64,000 nt of DNA from Bacillus sonorensis NBRC 101234 = KCTC 13918 (GCF_001592005.1 NZ_BCVZ01000018.1:1-64000); one strand, 5' to 3'. Positions 1 through 8,160 are shown, counted from the stretch's first letter. The notes: generated by a model from the sequence alone, not told the origin. Program-made: numbers and translations.

Positions 1-1
1 C

Positions 2-244
2 CAGCCATACCGGAGGGCGCTCGTTCCTGAACTCGCCAAAGTGGAGCATCAAGCGCAATTAAACGGCGCGTACGGTACGGCTTTAAGCGGCGCAGGGCCG
101 ACCATTCTCTCCTTTATTGAAAAAGGAAAAGGCGAACAGTTGAAAGCCCAGCTGACATTAGCATTTCCGCATTGTGAAGTCGATTGCCTGCATGTCCCGA
201 ATACAGGCAGCATCGTCGAAAGAAATCCGGTGAAAAGCGTATAA
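2..244 (+). CDS. thrB: Homoserine kinase, C-terminal part (truncated by window edge)
   Basis: This is the last 80 residues of a GHMP-family kinase that phosphorylates L-homoserine in threonine synthesis. The frame is open from base 2 to a TAA stop at 242-244. The segment with [10 protein letters not shown] is the C-terminal glycine-rich GHMP motif, and L-V-P-E-L upstream of it is typical of ThrB. The start lies outside the window. In B. subtilis hom-thrC-thrB is an operon next to yuxL, which matches the next gene here. Confidence 0.88.
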   Translation, partial: QPYRRALVPELAKVEHQAQLNGAYGTALSGAGPTILSFIEKGKGEQLKAQLTLAFPHCEVDCLHVPNTGSIVERNPVKSV

Positions 245-251
245 CAACCGT

Positions 252-282
252 CTAAAAAAGAGCTGTCACAGCTCTTTTTTAG
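252..282 (+). terminator. Rho-independent terminator after thrB
   Basis: A hairpin with arms CTAAAAAAGAGCTG and its complement ends in a run of six T. It sits just after the thrB stop and before the yuxL ribosome binding site, so it closes the threonine operon. Confidence 0.85.
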
Positions 283-357
283 TTTGCAGGCAACAAGGAT
301 TTTTATTTAGAAAGTCGAAATAGAATATAGAAACGAACAAGAGGAGGAGAATCGCCA

Positions 358-2328
358 TTGAAGCAGCCCATAACAGAAGCAGATCTTACCCGGCTGGTAT
401 CCATTACAGATCCCCAGTATTCGCCTGACGGCAAGAAGCTGGCTTATGTGCAGACAAAAGTCAACAAAAAACAAGATTCCTATGACGCTCACATTTACGT
501 CTTTGATACCGATGCGCAGGAGTCGGCGCAATGGACGTTTGGAAATGGAAGGAATCAGCACCCTCGCTGGTCCCCTGACGGCAGGATGCTCGCATTTACG
601 TCCAACCGGGAGGAGACATCACAAGTTTACGTTATCCATACAGCCGGAGGCGAAGCGAGAAAGGCGACTGATATCCCTTATGATGTCAACCAGCCTGTCT
701 GGTCGCCTGACGGAAACTATTTGCTTTGCTCTGTCAAATTAACGAAAGACGAAAGCGTCACAGATGAAAAAAAGCCTGAAATTGAAGATTACGAACCGTT
801 GGAGGTCGATTCTTTAACATATAAAGCCGACGGACAAGGTTTCAAAAGAGGAAAATATACACAGCTTGTGCTCGTTCAGCTGGATACGGGGGAAATCAGG
901 CAAATCACAAAGCACGAAAGAGACCATGCCGGCCACACGTTTTCACCATGCGGAAAAACCATTGCTTTTTGCGCGAATTTGACCGAAAAAGAAGACAGCC
1001 GGGTAAACGATGTTTATATCATGACGCTGTCAACCGGTGAGATCAAACGTCTGACAGGACAAAACGGGATGTTTTCTTCGCCGTCATTTTCGCCTGACGG
1101 AAAATACCTTGCTTTTTTAGGACATGAACAAGAGTTTGAAAATGCGACGCTTGATAAAGCTTGGCTGTATGATGTGGAGAAAGGGGAGCTTGTTTGTTTA
1201 ACCGACATGCTTGACGTCCATTTAAATGATGCGGTGGTGGGTGACAGCCTTGTCGGCGGCGTGCTGCCAAAGCCGGCCTGGACAAAGGATGGCAAAGGCT
1301 TTTATGTGATCGGGACCGAGCAGGGATCGACCGGCATTTATTACATATCGACAGAAGGACTCGCTTATCCGGTCCGCCTGGAAAAAGAACATGTAAACGG
1401 ATTTAGCCTCCACCCGGATGAGACGGGATTCGCCGCTTCCATCACCCTTCCTGTTTGGCCGAGCGAGCTGTACGATATCGCGCTGGGCGAAGATCAGGCA
1501 GTACGGCTGACGAATGTTAACAAAGCGTTTATCGAAGAACGCATCATCTCAGAACCGGAAGAGCTTCAATTTGCAACGACTGACGGTTTAACGGTGCACG
1601 GATGGCTGATCAAGCCCGCCCGATTTGAAAAAGGAAAGACATATCCGCTTATTTTGGAGGTTCACGGCGGGCCGCACGCCATGTATGCCAATGCCTACTT
1701 TCATGAATTCCAGGTGCTGGCCGCTAAAGGCAGCGCGGTCGTCTATGTGAATCCGAGAGGGAGCCACGGCTATGGACAGGATTTCGTCAACAGGGTCAGA
1801 GGCGACTACGGGGGCGGAGACTTTGAGGACGTCATGGCGGCCGTCGACCATGTTTTAGACCGTTACCAGTTTATTGATCACGACAGGATCGGGATCACCG
1901 GGGGAAGCTACGGCGGTTTTATGACAAACTGGGCCGTCGGCCATACGAATCGTTTTAAAGCCGCTGTGACGCAGCGGTCGATTTCCAACTGGGTCAGCTT
2001 TTACGGTGTCAGTGATATCGGCTACTTTTTCACTGAATGGCAGATCGGGGCGGACCTCTTTGAAAATCCGGACAAACTGTGGGATCGCTCCCCCCTGAAA
2101 TATGCCGACCGGGTTGAAACCCCATTATTAATCCTGCATGGCGAACGGGATGACAGATGTCCGATTGAACAGGCGGAACAGCTGTTTACAGCATTGAAAA
2201 AAATGGGCAAGAAAGTAAAGCTCGTCAGGTTTCCGAATGCATCACACGATTTATCAAGAAGCGGCCATCCGAAGCAGAGAATCAAACGGCTGCAATATAT
2301 TTCAGGATGGTTTGATAGCCATTTATAA
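358..2328 (+). CDS. yuxL: S9-family acylaminoacyl/prolyl-oligopeptidase-like peptidase YuxL
   Basis: A 656-residue cytoplasmic serine peptidase. The N-terminal ~390 residues contain repeated W-S-P-D-G / F-S-P-D-G blades of a beta-propeller (TolB/PD40-like). The C-terminal alpha/beta-hydrolase carries G-G-S-Y-G-G with nucleophile Ser517, then Asp599 in H-G-E-R-D-D-R and His630 in N-A-S-H. I chose the TTG start at 358 because GAGGAGGA lies about 10 bases upstream. Length and architecture fit B. subtilis YuxL. The physiological substrate cannot be read from sequence; small peptide turnover is the family role. Confidence 0.93.
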   Translation: MKQPITEADLTRLVSITDPQYSPDGKKLAYVQTKVNKKQDSYDAHIYVFDTDAQESAQWTFGNGRNQHPRWSPDGRMLAFTSNREETSQVYVIHTAGGEARKATDIPYDVNQPVWSPDGNYLLCSVKLTKDESVTDEKKPEIEDYEPLEVDSLTYKADGQGFKRGKYTQLVLVQLDTGEIRQITKHERDHAGHTFSPCGKTIAFCANLTEKEDSRVNDVYIMTLSTGEIKRLTGQNGMFSSPSFSPDGKYLAFLGHEQEFENATLDKAWLYDVEKGELVCLTDMLDVHLNDAVVGDSLVGGVLPKPAWTKDGKGFYVIGTEQGSTGIYYISTEGLAYPVRLEKEHVNGFSLHPDETGFAASITLPVWPSELYDIALGEDQAVRLTNVNKAFIEERIISEPEELQFATTDGLTVHGWLIKPARFEKGKTYPLILEVHGGPHAMYANAYFHEFQVLAAKGSAVVYVNPRGSHGYGQDFVNRVRGDYGGGDFEDVMAAVDHVLDRYQFIDHDRIGITGGSYGGFMTNWAVGHTNRFKAAVTQRSISNWVSFYGVSDIGYFFTEWQIGADLFENPDKLWDRSPLKYADRVETPLLILHGERDDRCPIEQAEQLFTALKKMGKKVKLVRFPNASHDLSRSGHPKQRIKRLQYISGWFDSHL

Positions 2329-2330
2329 AT

Positions 2331-2365
2331 AAAAAAGGCTGCCATGATGCCGGGCAGCCTTTTTG
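2331..2365. terminator. Bidirectional terminator between yuxL and yutI
   Basis: The hairpin AAAAAAGGCTGCC ... GGCAGCCTTTTT has an A-run on one side and a T-run on the other. It lies between the convergent ends of yuxL and yutI, so it can serve both. Confidence 0.85.
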
Positions 2366-2369
2366 TTGA

Positions 2370-2609
2370 TTAAAATACTTGCTCTACCTCGATAACGCCC
2401 GGAACCTCTTCCAAAAGGGCGCGCTCGATTCCCGCTTTCAGCGTGATCGTGGAACTTGGGCAGCTTCCGCATGCGCCGAGAAGACGAAGCTTTACGATAC
2501 CGTCTTCGACGTCAACAAGCTCACAATCTCCGCCGTCACGGAGTAAAAACGGACGAAGTTTGTCCAGCACTTCCTGCACCTGTTCTTTCATTTCGACTTC
2601 TGTCGCCAT
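2370..2609 (-). CDS. yutI: NifU C-terminal-domain Fe-S scaffold protein YutI
   Basis: A 79-residue protein made only of the NifU C-terminal (Nfu) domain. The signature G-A-C-G-S-C-P-S-S has the cluster-binding cysteines at 47 and 50. Proteins of this type hold and transfer Fe-S clusters to apo-proteins in the cytosol. The ATG start has a good SD (GGAGCGATATGA). It diverges from yuzD and shares a terminator with yuxL, the same local order as I recall in B. subtilis. Confidence 0.93.
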   Translation of the reverse strand: MATEVEMKEQVQEVLDKLRPFLLRDGGDCELVDVEDGIVKLRLLGACGSCPSSTITLKAGIERALLEEVPGVIEVEQVF

Positions 2610-2801
2610 TCATATCGCTCCTTTCAAATCATACAACCATTATATTCAGTCGAACAATAAAAAGCTATTGTTTAGTTTCAGCGTTTTCCCACCTATTATA
2701 TCATATTTGCCGCTAAAGACAAAAAACGATTTTCATATCAAATATGGAGCACGCGATGAAAATAGACTAAAATAAAAGAAAAGGGAAAGGAGCGTTTTGA
2801 C

Positions 2802-3131
2802 ATGACAAAACCAGCCGAGCTTTTTGTTTACGGAGCCGACGTTCTTTGTCCGAGCTGTGTGAATCTGCCTTCATCAAAAGAAACATACGAATGGCTTGAA
2901 GCCGCACTCAAAAGAAAGTATCCGGACCAGCCGTTTTCGATTACCTACATTGATATTCATCATCCGCCTGCACATGATCAAAAAAAGCAAGAGATCTCAC
3001 AAAAAATATTAAATGACGAATACTTCTATCCATTGGTCCTGATCGGCGATCAAGTGGTCGGCGAAGGCAATCCGAAGCTGAAGGACGTATATAAAGAAAT
3101 GGAAAAGCAGGGATATCAGCCGGCAATATAA
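2802..3131 (+). CDS. yuzD: YuzD family protein (DUF1462), thioredoxin-like fold
   Basis: A 109-residue cytoplasmic protein with a C-P-S-C pair (Cys16, Cys19) near the N-terminus, followed by an alternating alpha/beta pattern that suggests a thioredoxin-like fold. The family (DUF1462) is small and its function is not established. Position opposite an Fe-S scaffold gene and the CxxC suggest a redox or Fe-S role, but that is inference. The SD AAAGGAG precedes the ATG by about 10 bases. Confidence 0.88.
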   Translation: MTKPAELFVYGADVLCPSCVNLPSSKETYEWLEAALKRKYPDQPFSITYIDIHHPPAHDQKKQEISQKILNDEYFYPLVLIGDQVVGEGNPKLKDVYKEMEKQGYQPAI

Positions 3132-3168
3132 AAAACAGCAAGGGATGTTAAAGCCTTGCTGTTTTTTT
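3130..3168 (+). terminator. Terminator after yuzD
   Basis: The stem AAAAACAGCAAGG / CCTTGCTGTTTTTTT has a 10-base loop and a seven-T tail. It begins at the yuzD stop codon. Confidence 0.88.
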
Positions 3169-3230
3169 ATGCATGGTTGATCTGTTGAAAAAAGGGACAA
3201 ACTAAAGAAAAAAGTGCAGGAGTGGTAGAC

Positions 3231-3497
3231 ATGTCTTTTATTGAAGGACAAATCGTAACAGGCGATTTTGATCGCGAGATGAACGTGTTTTCTTTAAAAA
3301 CAATCAAACAGTTTCACACGCAAACAAGTTTGAATGAAAGCCAACTGCGGGCTTTGCAGCAATACTTGGAGCAGCATGAGCATGAAGAAGACGGACAGAT
3401 CGTCACCCTTTATGACCAAATGCTTGTTCCTTTATCACAAAAAGACATCAAAGCGCTGCTGGCCGATTTAACAAAAGTTCAGTCCTTATATCAATAA
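3231..3497 (+). CDS. Hypothetical small cytoplasmic protein
   Basis: An 88-residue, mostly helical and charged protein with no signal peptide or membrane segment. I place the start at ATG 3231 because AGGAG lies 8 bases upstream; a GTG 9 bases earlier is possible. The C-terminal half has an acidic cluster (H-E-H-E-E-D-G) followed by amphipathic helices. I do not recognise the family. It is the first gene of a block that I do not recall between yuzD and yutJ in B. subtilis, and it converges on padC. Confidence 0.6.
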   Translation: MSFIEGQIVTGDFDREMNVFSLKTIKQFHTQTSLNESQLRALQQYLEQHEHEEDGQIVTLYDQMLVPLSQKDIKALLADLTKVQSLYQ

Positions 3498-3535
3498 AAA
3501 GAGAAAGTTTCCTCCCTAGCTTCTTTGCACTTATG

Positions 3536-4036
3536 TTACACCCGTTTTCCGGCGCGGATGTCATCCGTCATTCCGGGATAAGGCGCTTTGGAAATCAATT
3601 CTTCATTATCGGCCCCCGCATTTTCCATAAACGTGATGTCCGCGAACTCTGGTACGACATATTTTGGATATGTCTCATATTTTTCGCGTGATTCTTCCAT
3701 TAAATCAATATGGTCATTTTGATAGCAGACCGTAATGTCCGGACGTTCATGAACCCATTTAGGAAAGAAAATAATGCCGTGCATACGTTTTTCTTTTGGC
3801 ATAAAGTTCAGCGAAACGTCAGTGCCTGTCGGTTCTGTCCATGACACCTTATAAACGCCTTCAGTCAGCTTGACAAGGTCGACCTCCTGATCGCGAACCC
3901 AGCGGCCCGCGACCATGCCGCTGTGAATGCGGTAATCGATTGTATGGTCATTCTTAATGTAGATTTCATATTCCCAGCCGTTTTCATAGGTATAGATCAT
4001 ATGGCTTCCAACAAAATCTTTGACATCTTGATTCAT
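3536..4036 (-). CDS. padC: Phenolic acid decarboxylase
   Basis: A 166-residue cytoplasmic enzyme of the PadC/PAD family, which decarboxylates ferulic, p-coumaric and caffeic acids to vinyl derivatives without a cofactor and detoxifies plant phenolics. Family features visible are the N-terminal [19 protein letters not shown] and the central [10 protein letters not shown] region. The length is close to B. subtilis PadC. SD AAGGAG precedes the ATG. A consensus promoter and a PadR-type dyad lie upstream, implying induction by phenolic acids. No padR gene is adjacent. Confidence 0.95.
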   Translation of the reverse strand: MNQDVKDFVGSHMIYTYENGWEYEIYIKNDHTIDYRIHSGMVAGRWVRDQEVDLVKLTEGVYKVSWTEPTGTDVSLNFMPKEKRMHGIIFFPKWVHERPDITVCYQNDHIDLMEESREKYETYPKYVVPEFADITFMENAGADNEELISKAPYPGMTDDIRAGKRV

Positions 4037-4068
4037 ATGAACCGCTCCTTTTCGTTGTAAATTAAAAC

Positions 4069-4084
4069 ATGTTGATGTTTACAT
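4069..4084. promoter_or_regulatory. Putative PadR operator upstream of padC
   Basis: The dyad ATGT-N8-ACAT matches the form reported for PadR-family operators. It lies directly downstream of the padC -10 box, where a bound repressor would block initiation or clearance. Confidence 0.65.
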
Positions 4085-4089
4085 ATATA

Positions 4090-4118
4090 ATTATAATTTT
4101 CTTGTTATAAGCTGTCAA
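4090..4118 (-). promoter_or_regulatory. Consensus sigma-A promoter of padC
   Basis: On the minus strand, TTGACA (4113-4118) and TATAAT (4090-4095) are both perfect and separated by 17 bases. A promoter this strong upstream of a stress gene implies that repression sets its output. Confidence 0.8.
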
Positions 4119-4201
4119 TTCAAAACATTTGTCAAAAATTAAGCGTAAAAAAAGAAATGTAAGTCATATTAGGAAATTTTGCTAATATTTAGAAAAATGG
4201 A

Positions 4202-4230
4202 TTGTCAAAAAATGCTCCATTCTGTAAAAT
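4202..4230 (+). promoter_or_regulatory. Putative sigma-A promoter of the rap-phr operon
   Basis: TTGTCA (4202-4207) and TAAAAT (4225-4230) have 17 bases between them, about 55 bases upstream of the rap start. Confidence 0.55.
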
Positions 4231-4284
4231 GAAAAACAACCCATAAAAAGGAAAAGAGAGAGGGATGAAAGGAAGGATGATCGA

Positions 4285-5391
4285 TTGAAAACGAAAATTG
4301 CCTACGAAGAAGTCGCTAAAATGCTGAATCAATGGTATGTCATGATCAAACGCCACGAAATATCCCAAGCGGTCTCCATAAAATACGATATTGAACATCA
4401 GCTTCCGAATATGGAAGAAAATCAAGATTTGCTGCTCTATTTTAATCTTTTAGACTATCGGCATAAACTGCTGACAGAAAAATTTGCCGAATCGACCCGA
4501 TTGTTTAAAGACATTCAGCACCAGAAAGCGGATATGCAGAGCACTGATGACATGATTGAATACTATTTTTTCTTTTTCGCAGGCATGTATGAATTTCACA
4601 AAAAGGATTACACAAATGCAATCAATTACTACAAATTGGCTGAGGACAAGCTCAGAAAGATCCCCGATCAAATCGAAAATGCCGAATTCCATTACAAACT
4701 GGCGATCGCCTACTATCAAATCAAACAAAATTTCTTCTCCTTAAACCATGCGAAAACAGCCTTAAAAACATTCAAAACCCATGATGACTACATTCAAAAA
4801 GCGATAAGCAGCGAAATGCTTATCGCAGCGAATAAACTCGATTTATTTCATTTTGATGAAGCGGAAAAACATTATAAACAAGCCTTGAAAGACGCTGAAC
4901 AGATTCAGCACAACATCCTCATCGGCATGGCGCATCACAACTTAGGCCTGAGCTATGTCAGCCGGGATCTCCTCGCACTGGCCGAAAAGCACTTTAAAGA
5001 AGCGCTAGTGTTAAAAGAGCATGAAGAATCGGTATACGGCATCCACTCGATGTTTGAATTGACGCATGTTCTCTATAAATTAGGGCTTTTTAAGGAAGCG
5101 CGCGACTGGTATGAAAAAGGATTTTCCCGTGCGAAAAAAGCAGGAGAAAGGGAATATTTGTCGAAATTTAAACTTATTCATGCTCTGTATGATGAACACG
5201 ATTCGCTTATGATTGAACATGCTTTAGAATATCTTAAAACGATCAATCTTTGGACAGATATAGCGGAATTAACATTAGATATTGCTCATTATTACAAAAA
5301 AAATGGTGATGTACACAATGCGGCTGGATACTTTGAAGAGTCTCATCATGCAAGAGACCAAATTCTTAAAAGAACGGAGGAGTTAAAGTGA
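4285..5391 (+). CDS. Rap-family response-regulator aspartate phosphatase / regulator (TPR protein)
   Basis: A 368-residue cytoplasmic Rap protein. The N-terminal ~70 residues form the three-helix bundle (V-A-K-M-L-N-Q-W-Y-V-M-I-K start typical of Rap), and the rest is a run of tetratricopeptide repeats (for example A-H-H-N-L-G-L-S-Y and A-E-K-H-F-K-E-A-L). Rap proteins dephosphorylate Spo0F~P or bind ComA/DegU and are inhibited by imported Phr peptides. The TTG start has SD AAGGAAGG 8 bases upstream. The stop overlaps the phr start by four bases. Which target this Rap controls cannot be told from sequence. Confidence 0.92.
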   Translation: MKTKIAYEEVAKMLNQWYVMIKRHEISQAVSIKYDIEHQLPNMEENQDLLLYFNLLDYRHKLLTEKFAESTRLFKDIQHQKADMQSTDDMIEYYFFFFAGMYEFHKKDYTNAINYYKLAEDKLRKIPDQIENAEFHYKLAIAYYQIKQNFFSLNHAKTALKTFKTHDDYIQKAISSEMLIAANKLDLFHFDEAEKHYKQALKDAEQIQHNILIGMAHHNLGLSYVSRDLLALAEKHFKEALVLKEHEESVYGIHSMFELTHVLYKLGLFKEARDWYEKGFSRAKKAGEREYLSKFKLIHALYDEHDSLMIEHALEYLKTINLWTDIAELTLDIAHYYKKNGDVHNAAGYFEESHHARDQILKRTEELK

Positions 5392-5612
5392 AAAAGATTC
5401 TTGCCGTTGTTTCAGCGGCCGTTTTCGCCAGCCTTGCCGCTCTAAGCTTCGCTTCCCAGCCGAAGGGGAATGCCGAGTTTGCCGGGCGAGCCATTTTTCT
5501 TGAGCATTCATCCGCAAAACAGCTTGCCGGACGAGCGATCTTTCTTGATCGCTATACCGGAACATCGCTTGTATCTGATGCCGCTAACACAAAAGCGGAT
5601 GTAACAGCATGA
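5388..5612 (+). CDS. Phr precursor with a duplicated putative signal core
   Basis: A 74-residue exported pre-peptide, translationally coupled to rap (GTG start overlaps the rap stop; SD GGAGGAG). Residues 1-22 are a Sec signal peptide (M-K-K then a hydrophobic Ala/Leu/Val core ending S-F-A). The exported part contains the core A-G-R-A-I-F-L twice, at about residues 32-38 and 47-53, in contexts F-A-G-R-A-I-F-L-E-H and L-A-G-R-A-I-F-L-D-R. Most Phr precursors are about 40 residues with one C-terminal pentapeptide. This one is longer and has an extra tail, so the mature signal is uncertain. Confidence 0.82.
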   Translation: MKKILAVVSAAVFASLAALSFASQPKGNAEFAGRAIFLEHSSAKQLAGRAIFLDRYTGTSLVSDAANTKADVTA

Positions 5613-5664
5613 AGCTGGCGGACGCGATTGGACAAGCCGCGGGCGGTTTTGTCCGCTCACGGCC

Positions 5665-5710
5665 ATCGATTTGAAAGAGGCGCCAAGATCGGCGCCTCTT
5701 TCAAATCGAT
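5665..5710. repeat. Perfect 20-bp inverted repeat with a 6-base loop after phr
   Basis: The arm 5665-5684 (ATCGATTTGAAAGAGGCGCC) is exactly complementary to 5691-5710, with loop AAGATC. There is no T-run after either arm. It may terminate rap-phr transcription inefficiently or protect the 3' end. A weaker GC-rich hairpin (GGACAA ... TTGTCC, about 5628-5653) lies just before it. Otherwise 5613-5875 holds no gene that I can support. Confidence 0.8.
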
Positions 5711-5875
5711 AAACTGGCAGCCTTTGGCCGCGTTTGTTTCTTTTCTATTGAGGAAGCAGGCACGAACTGTCGCGGATGCCATGGATGTTATCACATCGGG
5801 GCAGTCCACCTCCGCTACAGCATATTGCTGAGGGGCTGTACATAATGAATTTGAGCAGGATAAGGAGCCGGATCA

Positions 5876-6469
5876 ATGATAGATATTCAGAAAAATTCCT
5901 CTGCAGCCGTCATCGTACTTCATGAAATATACGGTATTAACAAGCATATCCAAGATGTTTGTCAATCGCTTTCTGCGGCCGGTTTTGCTGTCGTCTGTCC
6001 GAATTTATTGCATAGGGAAGAACCCTTCGATTATTCGGACGAGAAAGCCGCCTATCATCATTTTATTGAGAAGGTCGGTTTTATCGATGCTTCTCACAAA
6101 ATAAAAACGCTGGCAATGAATTTGAAAGATCAATACCAAAAGGTCATAATAGCTGGATTCAGTGTGGGAGCGACTATTGCCTGGCTGTGCAGTGAAGATG
6201 ACCATGTTGATGGAATTGTCGGATACTACGGTTCCCGTATTAGAGATTACTTGGAGACATCGCCTGCATGTCCAGTCATGCTTTTCTTTGCGGAAGAAGA
6301 ACGATCCTTTCACATTAATGAATTGATATCAGCTTTAAACAGAAAGAACATCAAAGCGGACAAACTGCCGGGTGCGCACGGGTTTAACGATCCCTACTCT
6401 GCGGCATACAACAGCAGGTCATCGCGAATAGCATTTGAGAAAATGATGGGCTTTTTAAAGAGGTTGTAA
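5876..6469 (+). CDS. Dienelactone hydrolase family alpha/beta hydrolase
   Basis: A 197-residue cytoplasmic alpha/beta hydrolase. The early H-E-I-Y-G-I-N (Glu17) is the hallmark of dienelactone hydrolases, where this Glu pairs with the nucleophile. The nucleophile elbow is G-F-S-V-G-A with Ser96, where classical DLH has Cys. His168 in G-A-H-G-F-N-D is the catalytic His. SD AAGGAG precedes the ATG. It stands alone between the rap-phr hairpins and a convergent terminator. The substrate is unknown; the Ser form could act as a carboxylesterase. Confidence 0.82.
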   Translation: MIDIQKNSSAAVIVLHEIYGINKHIQDVCQSLSAAGFAVVCPNLLHREEPFDYSDEKAAYHHFIEKVGFIDASHKIKTLAMNLKDQYQKVIIAGFSVGATIAWLCSEDDHVDGIVGYYGSRIRDYLETSPACPVMLFFAEEERSFHINELISALNRKNIKADKLPGAHGFNDPYSAAYNSRSSRIAFEKMMGFLKRL

Positions 6470-6505
6470 TTTTAATGAAGCGGATAAAGGGAATTGAAAA
6501 CTGCA

Positions 6506-6549
6506 AAACTCAGGAAAGCTCATCAAGACAGATGAGCTTTCCTGAGTTT
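6506..6549. terminator. Perfect 19-bp hairpin between the hydrolase gene and yutJ
   Basis: Arms 6506-6524 and 6531-6549 are exact complements (AAACTCAGGAAAGC...), with loop AAGACA. It lies between convergent genes and probably terminates both, although the T/A runs flanking it are short (three bases). Confidence 0.65.
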
Positions 6550-6580
6550 ATGAAAGGAATAATATAATGATGGCGAAACC

Positions 6581-7648
6581 CTATCCATTATGATGCTTAT
6601 ACATCCACAGCAGCCCTGATTTTAATAAGCGCGGAACCCTGCCGATCAGCGGGCGTTCTGCGACGAGTCCGAATCCTGCTTTCTTGCCGAGTGAACCGAG
6701 GACGCCTTTCAGCTTGAATTTTGGCATTGTTTCCGGAAGAGGCTCGCCTTTCCAGCGGGACTCGAGAACCTGAACGATTTGTTCCGCCTGTGCTTCGGCA
6801 AGCTGTGCGCTTGGTGCGTGAGGAAGGCTTGCGCAATCTCCGACGACATAAACGTGTTCATCTCCCGGCAAATTGTGGTGCGGCGTCAGGACGACGCGGC
6901 CTTGCGGATCTTTTTCCACGTCAAGATCACGGACGACATGATTCGGCTGAATTCCGGCGGTCCAGACAATCGCATCGGCACGAACCGGATCATCATGGTT
7001 GTAGACGGCGCCTTCCTCCACTTTTGTAATGTTGGCGCAGTTAATAATGTTTACGCCATGCTCTTCAAACCAGCTTTGAACATATTTGCTGAGCCGCTTA
7101 GGGAAGCTGGACAAAATCAGTTCGCCGCGGTCAAAGAGAATGATGTTTAAATCCTTTCTGCTTTCCCTTAATTCGCTAGCAAGCTCGACGCCGCTGAGTC
7201 CTGCCCCGACGATCGCGACGGTCGCTTCGGCATTCAAATTGTTGAGCGCCTGGTAAGTACGGCGTGACTCGTCGATCGTCTGAATGCTGTAGGTATAGTC
7301 AGGCGCTCCGGGAACATTGTGATATTTATCCTCGCAGCCAAGCCCGATCACTGCATCATCATAGGAAATCGGCTCTCTGTCGTGAAACAGCACCTTTTTC
7401 TGTTTCAAATCAACAGCCGATATGTTGCCGTATTCAATCGTTAACTTAGGGTGATCCGGGAAGGACACTCTGATATGATGATCAGAAATCGTTCCGGCAG
7501 CAAGAGCATAATACTCCGTTTTCAAACAATGGTAAGGGTTTCTGTCAATTAAAGTGATCATCACATCATCAGGCAGCTGATTCGGCAATAGACGGTGAAT
7601 GACACGCATATTTCCGTAACCGCCGCCAAGCAAGACTAAATTTCTCAT
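6581..7648 (-). CDS. yutJ: NADH dehydrogenase-like FAD protein YutJ
   Basis: A 355-residue pyridine nucleotide-disulfide oxidoreductase of the type-II NADH dehydrogenase group. The N-terminal G-G-G-Y-G-N (residues 7-12) is the FAD dinucleotide fold, V-G-A-G-L-S-G-V-E-L-A is the NADH fold, and V-Y-V-V-G-D-C-A is the second FAD contact. I use the ATG at 7648 (L-V-L-L-G-G-G-Y follows at once, SD GGGGAA) rather than an upstream in-frame codon at 7759. It is probably membrane-associated and oxidises NADH; the exact acceptor is not visible. Confidence 0.9.
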   Translation of the reverse strand: MRNLVLLGGGYGNMRVIHRLLPNQLPDDVMITLIDRNPYHCLKTEYYALAAGTISDHHIRVSFPDHPKLTIEYGNISAVDLKQKKVLFHDREPISYDDAVIGLGCEDKYHNVPGAPDYTYSIQTIDESRRTYQALNNLNAEATVAIVGAGLSGVELASELRESRKDLNIILFDRGELILSSFPKRLSKYVQSWFEEHGVNIINCANITKVEEGAVYNHDDPVRADAIVWTAGIQPNHVVRDLDVEKDPQGRVVLTPHHNLPGDEHVYVVGDCASLPHAPSAQLAEAQAEQIVQVLESRWKGEPLPETMPKFKLKGVLGSLGKKAGFGLVAERPLIGRVPRLLKSGLLWMYKHHNG

Positions 7649-7923
7649 TGCTAATTCCCCTTTTCCCCTCAGATTCAAAAAAGTTATCTTTTTACACTGC
7701 AAAAATAAAAAACTATGTAAATACCCTCTAGAATTATATCTAATTTGATGCAAAATCACAATATTTCTTAAAAAATAGCCTACACTTACGCCGTAAAAAC
7801 AGAATTAGTAAAACTTTTTTGGGTAATTAATATGTTACAAAAGGTGGATTGCTCAGATCGTATATTTTGACTAATGAAAGGACATTAGGGTACGATAAAA
7901 AAACGATGTGAGGTGAATAAACA

Positions 7924-8160
7924 GTGTTTCCAATCGTTGAATTTTGTGTCAGCAATCTTGCCCAAGGTTCTCAAGCGGCAAAAGAAATTTTGGAAAAAGA
8001 TCCGAATTTAGACGTTGTCGAGTACGGCTGTTTAAGCTACTGCGGTCAATGCATGCAGACGCTGTTCGCCCTTGTCAACGGAGAGATGGTTTCAGGGAAT
8101 AATCCGGCTGAATTGGTCGAAAATATATATACATTCATTGAAGAAAATGACATCATGTAG
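7924..8160 (+). CDS. yuzB: YuzB family protein (DUF1450)
   Basis: A 78-residue cytoplasmic protein of the DUF1450 family. The central [11 protein letters not shown] carries three closely spaced cysteines and suggests metal or Fe-S binding or a redox role; the function is not established. GTG start with AGGTG upstream. It is divergent from yutJ across about 275 bases of AT-rich DNA that probably holds both promoters, though I could not single out boxes. Confidence 0.87.
   Translation: MFPIVEFCVSNLAQGSQAAKEILEKDPNLDVVEYGCLSYCGQCMQTLFALVNGEMVSGNNPAELVENIYTFIEENDIM

Noticed and set aside
4052..4060. A TCGTTGTAA half-site upstream of padC resembling the Rrf2 palindromes
   Set aside because: Only one half is present, with no partner at the 9-base spacing; the PadR dyad nearby explains control better.
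5628..5831. A 67-codon frame between phr and the hydrolase gene
   Set aside because: It runs through two hairpins, has no SD and its composition does not look coding.
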